Assembly (NCBI GenBank): GCA_964653435.1
Contig: CAZZFA010000009.1
Coordinates: forward strand, 18,151 to 82,150
Direction: 5' to 3'
Origin: CAZMVY01 sp964653435
GTDB lineage: Bacteria; Planctomycetota; Phycisphaerae; UBA1845; PWPN01
Length of the DNA: 64,000 nt
This document shows positions 36,049 through 45,594 of this stretch, piece after piece; positions within the stretch are counted from its first letter, which is position 1, and each line of letters begins with the position of its first letter. The notes beneath the pieces were generated by a model, which was given only the letters and a program-made list of their open reading frames with translations, had not been told where the DNA came from and did not search any database. The position numbers and the translations under genes were made by a program.

Positions 36049-38550
36049 GTGTCAACGCTTCTGGATATGCCTCAAACGGAGGTCGGCGGGGGCCGCGATG
36101 AGCGGCGCGGCGTCGACGTGGAGTCGCTCAAGAAGTCCTTTGCCAACCATCTGATGTTCACGCTGGCGAAGGTGCCGGCTGCGGCAACGCGCCGCGATCA
36201 GTACGTGGCGCTGGCGATGACGGTGCGCGATCGTCTCATCGACCGGTGGATTGCGACGCGGCGGGCGTACTATGACCGCCCGGACGCCAAGCGGGTGTAC
36301 TACCTCTCTCTCGAGTTCCTCATGGGCCGGATGCTCGGAAACAGCCTGATCAACCTCGGCATCTACGACGAGTGTTATCAGGCCCTGGAAGAGCTCGGCT
36401 ACGGGCTGGAGGACATTCGCGAGATGGGAGAGGACGCGGGGCTGGGCAACGGCGGGCTGGGCCGGCTGGCCGCGTGCTTCCTCGACTCGATGGCGACGCT
36501 GGAACTGCCGGGCTACGGGTACGGGATCCGGTATGACTACGGCATGTTTCACCAGCGGATCCGCGACGGTTATCAGGTGGAGGAGCCGGACGACTGGCTG
36601 CGCTTCGGGAACCCGTGGGAGATCGGGCGGCCGGAGGGCACGCTGCGGATCCAGTACTACGGGCGGGTGGAGCTGTTCCGCGACGAGCAGGGGCGCGAAC
36701 GCTACCAGTGGGTGGACACACAGGACATCCTGGCGATGCCGTACGATACGCCGGTGCCCGGCCACGGCAACAATACGGTGAATACGCTGCGCCTCTACTC
36801 GGCCAGGAGCACGCGGGAGTTCGATCTGGACTACTTCAATCACGGGGACTACATGCGGGCGTGCGAGGACAAGTCTCGCGCGGAGAACATCACGAAGGTT
36901 CTGTACCCGAAGGAGGATCTGCCGCAGGGGCGCGAGCTGAGGCTCAAGCAGGAGTATCTGCTCGTGTCGGCGTCGCTGCAGGACATTCTGAACCGGTTCA
37001 CGGAGCAGCACGACGACTGGCGCCGGCTCCCGGATTGGGCGGCGATCCAGCTCAACGACACCCATCCGGCGCTGGCGATTCCCGAGCTGATGCGGTTGCT
37101 GATGGATCGCGAGGGCCTCGGGTGGGATGAAGCGTGGGACATTACGGTGCGGACATTCGCGTACACGAACCACACGGTAATGCCCGAGGCGCTCGAGCGG
37201 TGGCCCGTATGGCTGCTCGGCCGGCTGCTGCCGCGCCACCTCCAGATCATCCATGAGATCAACCACCGCCTGCTGACCGAGGTGCGCCGCCGGTATCCCG
37301 GCGACGAGGACCGCGTGCGCCGGATGTCGCTGATCGAGGAGGGGCCGGAACAGCGGGTGCGGATGGCACACCTCGCGGTGGTCGGCAGCCATTCGGTGAA
37401 CGGCGTATCCGAGCTGCACACGGGGATCCTGCGGCGGGAGCTGATGAAGGACTTTGACGAGTTCTTCCCCGGGCGTTTCAACAACAAGACGAACGGCATC
37501 ACGCAGCGACGGTGGCTTCGCAAGGCCAACCCGGCGCTGGCCTACCTCATCACCGATGCGATCGGCGACGGATGGGTGAAGGACCTCGACCAGTTGCGTC
37601 GGCTCGTCCCACTGGCGGAGGATGCCGAGTTCCGCGCGCGGTGGCGCGAGGTCAAACGGATGAACAAGGAGCGGCTTGCGGAGTACCTGCGCGCGAAGCA
37701 GGGCGCGTCCCTCCAAGTCGATTCGCTCTTCGACTGCCAGGTGAAACGGATTCACGAGTACAAACGCCAGCTTCTCAACGTCCTGCACGTGATCACCCTG
37801 TACAACCGGATTCGCAGCGGGGCGGTGAAGGACGCGGTTCCGCGGACCGTGCTTTTCGGGGGCAAAGCGGCGCCGGGATACCACCGCGCGAAGCTCACGA
37901 TCAAGCTCATTCACGCGGTGGCGGACGTCGTGAACGCCGACCCGGCCGTAAACGGCCTGCTTCGCGTGGTGTTTCTTGCGGATTACCGCGTGTCGCTGGC
38001 GGAGCGGGTCTTTCCGGCGGCGGACCTTTCGGAGCAGATCTCCACGGCCGGGACGGAGGCCTCGGGCACGGGCAACATGAAGTTCGCACTGAACGGGGCA
38101 CTGACGATCGGAACGCTGGACGGCGCGAACATCGAGATCCGCCAGGAAGTGGGCGAGGACAACATCTTCATTTTCGGTCTGACGGCGGAAGAGGTGAGGG
38201 CGTTGCGGTCGGCCGGGTACGACCCGCGCGAGTGCTGCCGCAGGAATCCGGAGCTGCAGCTTGCGATCGACCAGATCGCCGGGAACTTCTTCTGTCCGCG
38301 CGAACCGGGCTTGTTCACGAATCTGATCGACGGCTTCTTCGGCGAGGGCGATCCGTTCATGGTCCTGGCGGATTATGCATCCTACGTGGAGTGCCAGGAA
38401 CGCGTGAGCCGGACATATCGGGACGCCGAGGTTTGGACACGGATGTCGATTCTCAACACGGCCAACATGGGCCGGTTTTCGAGCGATCGGACGATCCGCG
38501 AGTATGCCGAGCAGATCTGGAACGTACGTCCGGTGCCGGTGCGCATGTAG
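36049..38550 (+). CDS. glgP: Glycogen/maltodextrin phosphorylase
   Basis: 833 residues from a GTG start (an AGGGGA site is upstream; ATG at 35992 is an in-frame alternative). It breaks alpha-1,4-glucan to glucose 1-phosphate with pyridoxal phosphate. Recognisable blocks are 'YYLSLEFLMGRMLGNSL', 'GLGNGGLGRLAACFLDS', 'NDTHPALAIPELMRLLMD', 'RFNNKTNGITQRRW', 'VKRIHEYKRQLLN' and the PLP site 'EASGTGNMKFALNGAL', with Lys678. The length is normal for bacterial GT35 enzymes. It follows the pseudopilin gene by about 145 nt and probably has its own promoter. Nothing unusual is seen. Confidence 0.95.
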   Translation: MSTLLDMPQTEVGGGRDERRGVDVESLKKSFANHLMFTLAKVPAAATRRDQYVALAMTVRDRLIDRWIATRRAYYDRPDAKRVYYLSLEFLMGRMLGNSLINLGIYDECYQALEELGYGLEDIREMGEDAGLGNGGLGRLAACFLDSMATLELPGYGYGIRYDYGMFHQRIRDGYQVEEPDDWLRFGNPWEIGRPEGTLRIQYYGRVELFRDEQGRERYQWVDTQDILAMPYDTPVPGHGNNTVNTLRLYSARSTREFDLDYFNHGDYMRACEDKSRAENITKVLYPKEDLPQGRELRLKQEYLLVSASLQDILNRFTEQHDDWRRLPDWAAIQLNDTHPALAIPELMRLLMDREGLGWDEAWDITVRTFAYTNHTVMPEALERWPVWLLGRLLPRHLQIIHEINHRLLTEVRRRYPGDEDRVRRMSLIEEGPEQRVRMAHLAVVGSHSVNGVSELHTGILRRELMKDFDEFFPGRFNNKTNGITQRRWLRKANPALAYLITDAIGDGWVKDLDQLRRLVPLAEDAEFRARWREVKRMNKERLAEYLRAKQGASLQVDSLFDCQVKRIHEYKRQLLNVLHVITLYNRIRSGAVKDAVPRTVLFGGKAAPGYHRAKLTIKLIHAVADVVNADPAVNGLLRVVFLADYRVSLAERVFPAADLSEQISTAGTEASGTGNMKFALNGALTIGTLDGANIEIRQEVGEDNIFIFGLTAEEVRALRSAGYDPRECCRRNPELQLAIDQIAGNFFCPREPGLFTNLIDGFFGEGDPFMVLADYASYVECQERVSRTYRDAEVWTRMSILNTANMGRFSSDRTIREYAEQIWNVRPVPVRM

Positions 38551-38560
38551 GACGACAGGG

Positions 38561-38612
38561 CGCAAGGCGCGCCGCGCGCAAGACGCGCAAGAGCTGCGAC
38601 GGAAGACTCCCA
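38561..38612 (+). repeat. Tail module of dispersed repeat A
   Basis: 'gcgcaaggcgcgc...gagctgcgacggaagactc' matches the tail of copy 1 (9845-9890, reverse complement) and of the 41-kb units. It sits in the short convergent gap after glgP. Confidence 0.75.
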
Positions 38613-38641
38613 AAGGCACAACCGTCTCACCAGGACCGGCC

Positions 38642-39547
38642 CTACGGAACCGAGGGCCCGGAGACCGCTCCTGTCGCGTCGGTTATCTGCGAGCTTACCC
38701 AATTCACCAGGTCATCGACGAACGTGCATCCTTCGGGCTCGAACTCCAGCGTGTGATGCGCATTGCGGTACTCGACGAGCCGGCGATCCGGCCAGGGCAA
38801 CTCGCGGAGCCAGCGGCGGGTCTTCTCGTTGTCGATGATGCGGTCGTGCTCGGCAAGAAACAGGGCGACCGGCACGCCGGGGTGACGGCGGGCGGTTCGC
38901 GTGAAGCGGTCGAGCCGTCGCGAGGCGAGGAGAAAGCTCGCGGTGACCTGTCGCAGGCGGAGCGGGTCGCGCCGCAGGTAGTCGAGCCATCGCGGCGTGG
39001 CGGTGAACATCTCGGGCTCGTTGATCGGAATGTCGAACAGGTGCCTGGGATTCGCCAGGGCGGACCAGGCGGCGCGGAGCTTCTCGGCTGTCGGAATGTC
39101 GACGATCGGGAACAGCCCGGGGGCGACCAGTGCCAGCGAGCCGACATGGCGCGGACGTACGCGGAGCAGATTCAGCGCCAGCTTGCCGCCCCAGCTTACG
39201 CCGACGACGTGAACGCGATCACAGAGCGACCGCGCGCGGAGCTCGTCGAGCCACTGCACGGCATCGGCCACGAGCCGGCCTGCGGACCGGGCGTGCCCCC
39301 GGTCGCGTTCGTTACGGCCGCTGCCACGGCGATCCGGCATGAGTACGGCAAAGCCGGCCTCGGCCAGGCGAGAGCCGGAGCGTTCAAACCATTCGCCGTG
39401 CGATTGGATGCCGTGGAAGTAAAGGACCGCACCGCCGGCACACAATCCGCCGGGTTCGGGCCTGCGGGTCGGATCCCCGGGCCACCACCGCGCAGCGGCG
39501 GTGTAGCCGTCTGAATGGCGGACCGTGATGAATTCGGGCGCTTGCAT
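38642..39547 (-). CDS. Alpha/beta hydrolase (lysophospholipase-like)
   Basis: 301 residues, cytoplasmic as far as can be seen. Canonical serine hydrolase: 'VLYFHGIQSHGEWF' (oxyanion region, about residue 42), nucleophile Ser in 'GVSWGG' (about 117), acid Asp in 'LAEHDRIID' and His in 'NAHHTLEFE'. Overall it resembles monoacylglycerol lipase/lysophospholipase-type enzymes, but substrate cannot be assigned. The ATG at 39547 is preferred over an upstream in-frame start 90 nt away because the extra segment is unlike the family. It converges with glgP and is transcribed away from the sulfatase. Confidence 0.8.
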   Translation of the reverse strand: MQAPEFITVRHSDGYTAAARWWPGDPTRRPEPGGLCAGGAVLYFHGIQSHGEWFERSGSRLAEAGFAVLMPDRRGSGRNERDRGHARSAGRLVADAVQWLDELRARSLCDRVHVVGVSWGGKLALNLLRVRPRHVGSLALVAPGLFPIVDIPTAEKLRAAWSALANPRHLFDIPINEPEMFTATPRWLDYLRRDPLRLRQVTASFLLASRRLDRFTRTARRHPGVPVALFLAEHDRIIDNEKTRRWLRELPWPDRRLVEYRNAHHTLEFEPEGCTFVDDLVNWVSSQITDATGAVSGPSVP

Positions 39548-39967
39548 GATCCGATGCCGTTTTCCGGGGCTGCATGCCGCCGGGTGGCCTGGGCCTTTGT
39601 CCCTGGTTGCGCCGTCCGGGGACGAGCCGCACGTCAAAGCATTCGCCTCTGCGCCACTGCTGCGCGCCGCTCGGCCGAGGAGCCGTCGGCGACGCCCTAC
39701 TTATCGCCTCGGCTTGCGGCGGGCAAGGGAGGCGGCCGGTCGTTTGTGCGAAGGCTTGACGTGCCGGTCCGTGTTCGCGCGCGGGCTCACCGTGTCGCAA
39801 GCGGTTGCGAGGGCGGCCGGCGACGACCCTGCCCATGGTGCCATGCGGAGTGGCGTCGGGCGGCGGAGGGCGTTATTCTCGACACGTTCGAGGCGGGCGC
39901 TCGCAGAGGACGTGCCGAAGCAGGTCGGACGCGCCGCGGAGCGCTGCGGGCGTAAGGAGGTATCGGG
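39548..39967. other. 420-nt divergent gap; nothing recognised apart from the sulfatase ribosome-binding site
   Basis: GC-rich sequence with no gene, RNA or clear promoter. An ideal AAGGAGGT (39954-39961) precedes the sulfatase start. Confidence 0.4.
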
Positions 39968-41485
39968 ATGGGTCGGCGACAGGGTATCGGTTTGGCCGTT
40001 CTGTGGTTCTGTTGGGCAGCTTCGTGGGTCGCAGCGGCGGACCGGCCGAACATCGTTCTTGTGCTTGCGGATGACCTGGGCTATGGCGACGTGAGTTGCT
40101 ACGGCGCCACGCGGCTTCGAACGCCCAACATTGATCGCGTGGCGGAGCAGGGTCTGCGGTTCACTGATGCGCATGCGACGTCGGCCTCGTGCACGCCTTC
40201 GCGATACGCCCTTTTGACCGGCGAATACCCCTGGAGGAAGAAGGGCACGGGCGTACTTCCGGGCGACGCGCGCCTGATTATTGAACCGGGGCGCACCACG
40301 CTGGCGTCGATGCTTCGCAAGGCCGGCTACGCGACCGGAGTCGTGGGGAAGTGGCATCTCGGGCTGGGCGACGGGAGGCTTGATTGGAACGGCGAGATCC
40401 GGCCGGGCCCGCTGGAGATCGGTTTCGATTACTGCTTTCTGATTCCGGCCACGGGAGATCGCGTGCCCTGCGTGTACGTCGAGAATCATCGCGTGGTGGG
40501 GCTCGATCCGAACGACCCGATCGAGGTCAGCTATGACAAACCGGTCGGTAACGAGCCGACCGGCAGGGATCATCCCGAGTTGCTGAAGATGCCCTTCAGC
40601 CACGGGCATGACATGACCATCATCAACGGGATCAGCCGCATCGGGTACATGAGCGGGGGCAAGGCGGCGCGGTGGGTGGACGAGGACATGGCGGACACCC
40701 TTACGAACAAGGCCGTCGCGTTCATCGAGAGGAACAGGACCCGGCCGTTCTTTCTTTACTTCGCGACGCACGACATTCATGTGCCGCGCGTGCCGCATCC
40801 GCGGTTTGTCGGCAAGAGCGGCCTGGGGCCCCGCGGCGACGTGATTCTGCAGTTCGATGCGTGCGTGGGCGAGATCCTTCGCACGCTCGACCGGCTGAAG
40901 CTGACCGAGAACACGTTGCTCATCGTCACAAGCGACAACGGCCCGGTTGTGGATGACGGCTACAAGGACGAGGCCGTGGAGAAGCTCGACGGCCACAAAC
41001 CGGCCGGGCCCTGGCGCGGAGGCAAGTACAGCATCTTCGAGGGCGGCACACGCGTACCGTTCGTCGTGCGGTGGCCCGGCCGGGTGAAGCCGGGCACGAG
41101 CGAGGCGATCGTCTGCCAGGTGGACTTTCTTGCATCGTTCGCGGCGTTGACCGCTCAGAAGCTCGGCGAGGCGGACGCGCCCGACAGCGTCAACGTGATG
41201 CCGGCGATCCTCGGCAAGTCGAAGACCGGCCGTGAGCAGGTCGTGGAACATGCGGCGGTGTTGGGTCTGCGCGAAGGAAGTTGGAAGTACATCGAGCCGG
41301 GGAAAGGGGCGAAGTTCAAGAGCAACACGGCTACGGAAACGGGCATCGACCCGGCGCCGCAGGTTTACAACCTCGCCGAGGACGGCGGGGAGACGAAGAA
41401 CCTGGCGCCGCAGCAGCCGCAGAAGGCTCAAGAGATGGCCAGGACGCTGCGCGAATTACGCGAGGCGGGCCGCTCGCGGCGCTGA
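39968..41485 (+). CDS. Exported type I sulfatase
   Basis: 505 residues with a signal peptide (about 1-24, 'GLAVLWFCWAASWVAAA'). The N-terminal metal site 'NIVLVLADDLGYGDVSCYG' is followed by the sulfatase signature 'CTPSRYALLTGEY', in which the Cys (about residue 76) should be converted to formylglycine. 'VGKWHLG' and 'IVTSDNGPV' complete the active site. Such enzymes remove sulfate esters from glycans and are very abundant in planctomycetes. Its closest type appears to be arylsulfatase A-like. A perfect ribosome-binding site supports the start. No sulfatase-maturating enzyme is in the window. Likely works with the neighbouring glycan-related exported proteins. Confidence 0.92.
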   Translation: MGRRQGIGLAVLWFCWAASWVAAADRPNIVLVLADDLGYGDVSCYGATRLRTPNIDRVAEQGLRFTDAHATSASCTPSRYALLTGEYPWRKKGTGVLPGDARLIIEPGRTTLASMLRKAGYATGVVGKWHLGLGDGRLDWNGEIRPGPLEIGFDYCFLIPATGDRVPCVYVENHRVVGLDPNDPIEVSYDKPVGNEPTGRDHPELLKMPFSHGHDMTIINGISRIGYMSGGKAARWVDEDMADTLTNKAVAFIERNRTRPFFLYFATHDIHVPRVPHPRFVGKSGLGPRGDVILQFDACVGEILRTLDRLKLTENTLLIVTSDNGPVVDDGYKDEAVEKLDGHKPAGPWRGGKYSIFEGGTRVPFVVRWPGRVKPGTSEAIVCQVDFLASFAALTAQKLGEADAPDSVNVMPAILGKSKTGREQVVEHAAVLGLREGSWKYIEPGKGAKFKSNTATETGIDPAPQVYNLAEDGGETKNLAPQQPQKAQEMARTLRELREAGRSRR

Positions 41486-41509
41486 CGCCATGCTCGAACT
41501 TGAAGGCAA

Positions 41510-41885
41510 CCTTCGGCCGCAACCGAACACGGCCGCGCCGGCAGCCGTCATGCTGAGCGAAGCGAAGCATCTGGCTTGCCTGCGCCAATCAGCCAGATTC
41601 TTCGTCGCTGCGCTCCTCAGAATGACGGGTCGCGCCACCGCCGCAGCGCGATAACATGCGCGCAAAGCGCGCAGAAGCTGCGACGGAAGACTCCAAGGCG
41701 GCCTTCGGCCGCAACCGAACACGGGCGCGCCGGCGGCCGTCATGCTGAGCGAAGCGAAGCATCTGGCTTGCCTGCGCCAATCAGCGAGATTCTTCGTCGC
41801 TGCGCTCCTCAGAATGACGGATCGCGCCACCGCCGCAGCGCGATAACATCCGCGCAAAGCGCGCAGAAGCTGCGACGGAAGACTC
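41510..41885 (+). repeat. Tandem duplication of dispersed repeat A (period 192 bp)
   Basis: Unit 1 starts at 41510 and unit 2 at 41702; they differ at only a few positions. Each unit carries four modules: 'ccttcggccgcaaccgaaca', 'gtcatgctgagcgaagcgaa', 'gattcttcgtcgctgcgctc' and 'cagaagctgcgacggaagac'. Reverse-strand frames spell peptides such as 'RHSEERSDEES' in the third module. It lies in the 597-nt gap between the sulfatase and the surface protein; the remaining 200 nt show no gene. Confidence 0.95.
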
Positions 41886-42082
41886 TAACTCGTTTCGCCA
41901 GTGGGGTTTGGGGGGTTCCGGTCGACGACGGACGTCGGGGGACGGGCCATTGTGCCCGGGCGACGGTCCGCGGTGAGATTGAGTTCCGTGCGGTCTTCTG
42001 CGAGAATGAGATACCGGTGGCCGGCAGGGGGCGGTCGAGGGGTCTTGCCCGGCGACATCCTACCCGGAGCGAGGAAGCGGCG

Positions 42083-45000
42083 ATGAGGTATTACGGAGTC
42101 CGTGTTTCGACCGGGATGCTGGTCTGGGCGACGGCGATCGGGGCAGGTGCGTCCGCGGCTGCGGCGGCGGGTTCGCTGAGCGACCTGACGGGACCGTGGC
42201 ACCTCTTTGTCGATGACTACGCGGTGGCCGCCAAGGCCGGCGTGGTGCGCACATATCATCCGTTTGAGAAGTACGCGGGCAATCCGGTGATGGTGGCCGA
42301 CCGGCCATGGGAGGGCGCGAACGTATACCTGTACGGCACGACGCTGCCGAACGAGTCGGGGTCGGGGTATCGGATGTGGTACCATTGCCTCAACCTGGGC
42401 GTGGGCACCTACGCCCTGTACGCGACCAGCGCGGACGGCATCCACTGGAACAAGCCCAGCCTTGGCGTCGTGTCGTACAACGGGTCTACCGCGAACAACA
42501 TACTTCTCCCCACCGGCTGTTTCCCCTCGGTGATGCACACTCCGTGGGATGCGGACATTCTCCGACCGTACAAGATGATCTACTTCGGCTCCGGCCGTTT
42601 CAACGGCGCGTGGTCCGTGGACGCGATGCACTGGACGGACTCGCCGAACAACCCCGTGCTGCCGCCGCTGAGCGACGTGGGCAACTTCGTCTGGGATCCG
42701 CACATCGGACAGTACATCGGCTATCCGAAGGTGGGCGCGACGGTAAACGACCTGAAGCGGCGGGCGGTGGGCTACACGGCCACGACCGATTTCGAATCGT
42801 GGCCGTCCGCGTCGCTGATCCTGGCACCGGATTCCTGGGACGATCGCTGGGTCCCGGCGGGCACGGTTCAGCGGACGCACTTCTACGGCCTGTGCGGATT
42901 CGCGTACGAGTCGATGTACCTGGGGCTGCTGTGGATCTTTCGCGCGACGGACGCGGAGGGGTACTACGACGGTCCGATCTATGTTGAGATCGTGAGCAGT
43001 CACGACGGGATCCACTGGACTCGCGAGGAGGGCGACAGGCCTCCGATCATTCCGCTGGGGCCGCCCGGCGCCTGGGACGATTCGATGATCGTTACGGCGA
43101 CGCACCCGATCGTCGAAGGTGGCACCATCCGGCTCTACTACGGCGGGTTCGACGATCTGCACGCGCAGGCGAAGAACTGGCACGGTTCGATCGGCCTGGC
43201 GACGCTGCGCAAGGACGGTTTCGCCTCGCTGGACGCAGGGGCCGGCGGCGGCACGATCACCACGCAGAAGATCGACCGGGTTTCCGGGCCGCTGCGCGTG
43301 AACTTCTCCGCGCCGGGCGGCTCGCTGAAGGTCGAGGTGCTCGACGAGACCTGGAACGTGCTGCCCGGCTACGCTGAGGCCGACTGCAATGCGGTCAGCG
43401 GAGATAGCGTGGACCAGGTGGTGACCTGGGCGGAGCACGCGGAATTGCCCACGGGGGTTGCGCCGGTGCGCCTGCGCTTCATCCTGCGGAATGCGTCCGT
43501 GTATTCGTTCGCGGCCGGCAATGATGCCGTGGTGATCGAACTGCCGACGGTGACGCAGCAACCGGCGGATCAGATGGTGTATGCGGGCGGCCGCGCCACG
43601 TTTACGGTTCGCGCCAAAGGCACGCGGCCCTTGAACTACCAGTGGCAGAGAAACGGGGTCAACCTGACCGACGGCGGGCACTGCGTCGGCGCGCTGACGT
43701 CGACGCTGACCGTCTCGAACGTGAGCCTCGCCGACGCGGGCGGGTACCGGTGCGTTGTGAGCAATGCGTACGGAAGCACCGTCTCGAACGCGGCGGCGCT
43801 CTCGCTGATGGTGGCCGACTTCGCGGGGCTTGGCGCGCTTCCCGGTTCCGCGGGCAGCAGCGTTGCGGGAATCAGTGCGGACGGCACCGTGGTATGCGGG
43901 GCGAGCGGCGGCCGGGCGATCATCCGGACCTCGGCGTACGGCATGGTGGATCTGGGCGTTCCGGCGGGGGCGACGACCAGCAGCGCGGCAGGCGTGGGAA
44001 TCCTCAACGGAAACGTGGTTGTTGCTGTGAACACGAACGCCGCGGCGTTCCGGGCGCAACGCTGGGACGGGAATGCCGCCGGGGTCGGCGTCTACAGCAG
44101 TCTGCCGAAGATGGGTGGCACGCTGGAATGGCTGGCCAAGGGCCTCGGGACGGACGGCGTGGCGGAGGTGTGGATCGCCGGAAGCTCGTTCAGCGGCGGC
44201 GACGGCGGTGGGCGCCAGGCGGGTCTCTACAGGCAGAGTACGGCGAGCACGATCCTTCTCGGCCTTCCCGCGAACGGTCACGATCACTCGGATCTGAACG
44301 CCGTTGCAGATAACGGCTACGGGGCGGGACAGTACCAGTACGGGGGGACAGCGCCGACGGGCGGCGCGCGGAACGCGATGAAGTTCGCCGGGGGCTCGTC
44401 ATGCACGGCGCTGAACTCGCTTTTCGGTGCTCCGAGCACGAGGTACGAGGCGTTGGCGAAGGCCGTCTCGCGCAACGGGCTGGTCCAGGGCGGGTGGAGC
44501 CACTACTCCGGTGGGGGTGCATACGGGCAGCCGGTCATCTGGAACAACTCTGCGACGCCCACGGCCGTGCCCTTCATTCCGGGCGGCGACGGCGACAATC
44601 ACGGCGAGGTTCTGGCGCTCAACGGCGATGGCACGCTGGCCGGCGGCTACAGCCGTTACGCCGGATCGCCGCAGGGGCCGAAGGAGGCGTTCCTCTGGGA
44701 TGCGGCCAATGGTACGCGGCGACTTCAGGACGTGCTGACGACCCAATACGGGCTGACGCTGAATGATTGGGTGCTCGAGGAGGTTTGTGCCATCTCGGCC
44801 GACGGGAAGGTGATCGCAGGCAACGGGCTTCATAACGGCGTGGCCGAGGGGTGGGTGGTGGCCTTTGTTCCCTATACGCCGCCACCGCCGCCGGTGATCC
44901 TCGAACAGCCGCAGTCGCAACAGGCGTGTGTGGGAAGCACGGTCGTGTTCGCCGTGTCGGCGAGCGGCGAGGGGGCGCTGACATACCGCTGGCAGAAGGA

Positions 45001-45367
45001 CGGGAGCGACGTTGCAGACGGCGGGCAGTACGCGGGCGCGGCGACGCCGGTGTTGACGGTAAGCGGCGTGAGTGCGGAGGTTGTCGGCCAGTACCAGTGC
45101 GTGATCTGCAACGCCGGCGGATGCGCGAGCTCGGATCCCACATTGCTGAACATCGGCACGCCCTTTGTCGGCGACCTGGATATGGATTGTGACGTGGATC
45201 TGGCGGACTTCGGCGAGTTTCAGAACTGTTTCAACGGGCCGAACCGGCCGCTACCGGCGCGCTGCACCGTGAACGCGGATTTCGACGGGGACGGGGACGT
45301 GGACATAGCGGACTTCTCGGTATTCCAACGTTGTTTCAACGGGCCGAACCGATTGCCGGCGTGCTGA
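42083..45367 (+). CDS. Multidomain surface protein: GH43-like propeller, two Ig domains, HAF-like propeller, dockerin-like tail
   Basis: 1,094 residues. A signal peptide (to about residue 32) leads into a five-bladed-propeller-like region ('GPWHLFVDDYAV', 'ALYATSADGIHWNKP', repeated 'S.DGIHW' blades) as in GH43/GH32-type proteins. An Ig-like domain follows (about 43546-43810; 'YQWQRNGVNLTDGG', 'GGYRCVVSNAYG'), then a Gly-rich HAF-type repeat region (to about 44880), a second Ig-like domain ('YRWQKDGSDVADGG', 'GQYQCVICNAGG'), and two EF-hand-like dockerin repeats ending in 'FQNCFNGPN' and 'FQRCFNGPN'. A GAGGAAG site precedes the ATG at 42083. It is probably a secreted glycan-binding or glycan-degrading protein; catalytic residues were not identified. 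Confidence 0.8.
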   Translation: MRYYGVRVSTGMLVWATAIGAGASAAAAAGSLSDLTGPWHLFVDDYAVAAKAGVVRTYHPFEKYAGNPVMVADRPWEGANVYLYGTTLPNESGSGYRMWYHCLNLGVGTYALYATSADGIHWNKPSLGVVSYNGSTANNILLPTGCFPSVMHTPWDADILRPYKMIYFGSGRFNGAWSVDAMHWTDSPNNPVLPPLSDVGNFVWDPHIGQYIGYPKVGATVNDLKRRAVGYTATTDFESWPSASLILAPDSWDDRWVPAGTVQRTHFYGLCGFAYESMYLGLLWIFRATDAEGYYDGPIYVEIVSSHDGIHWTREEGDRPPIIPLGPPGAWDDSMIVTATHPIVEGGTIRLYYGGFDDLHAQAKNWHGSIGLATLRKDGFASLDAGAGGGTITTQKIDRVSGPLRVNFSAPGGSLKVEVLDETWNVLPGYAEADCNAVSGDSVDQVVTWAEHAELPTGVAPVRLRFILRNASVYSFAAGNDAVVIELPTVTQQPADQMVYAGGRATFTVRAKGTRPLNYQWQRNGVNLTDGGHCVGALTSTLTVSNVSLADAGGYRCVVSNAYGSTVSNAAALSLMVADFAGLGALPGSAGSSVAGISADGTVVCGASGGRAIIRTSAYGMVDLGVPAGATTSSAAGVGILNGNVVVAVNTNAAAFRAQRWDGNAAGVGVYSSLPKMGGTLEWLAKGLGTDGVAEVWIAGSSFSGGDGGGRQAGLYRQSTASTILLGLPANGHDHSDLNAVADNGYGAGQYQYGGTAPTGGARNAMKFAGGSSCTALNSLFGAPSTRYEALAKAVSRNGLVQGGWSHYSGGGAYGQPVIWNNSATPTAVPFIPGGDGDNHGEVLALNGDGTLAGGYSRYAGSPQGPKEAFLWDAANGTRRLQDVLTTQYGLTLNDWVLEEVCAISADGKVIAGNGLHNGVAEGWVVAFVPYTPPPPPVILEQPQSQQACVGSTVVFAVSASGEGALTYRWQKDGSDVADGGQYAGAATPVLTVSGVSAEVVGQYQCVICNAGGCASSDPTLLNIGTPFVGDLDMDCDVDLADFGEFQNCFNGPNRPLPARCTVNADFDGDGDVDIADFSVFQRCFNGPNRLPAC

Positions 45368-45564
45368 GGCGGGGTCGTGCGTGCCGCTGCCGTTTTCGTT
45401 CGGCGGCGTATGTGTCTGCGACGCAAGCGGAGCGGGCGTCCCGTCCGCCGGGCGGCGGGCAGGATGCGTATTCCCCCAAGCGATAACTTACTCAGCAAGA
45501 ACGGTGCTGACCGATCGGCGCGCAACACGATGACCGGGCCTGCAAAGTCGGGGTCGGCAGATAA

Positions 45565-45593
45565 CCCCGTCGTTGCATACGGCAACAACGGGG
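45565..45593. terminator. Strong hairpin between convergent genes
   Basis: CCCCGTCGTTGC / GCAACAACGGGG with one mismatch and a 5-nt loop, immediately after the htpX stop codon on the minus strand. No long T tract follows on either strand, so termination is plausible but not certain. Confidence 0.45.
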
Positions 45594-45594
45594 A

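Noticed and set aside
36052..38619. 855-codon open frame antisense to glgP
   Set aside because: Shadow of a highly conserved enzyme.
41510..41885. CRISPR array
   Set aside because: Two 192-bp units with internal modules, no 20-50 nt repeat-spacer pattern and no cas genes.
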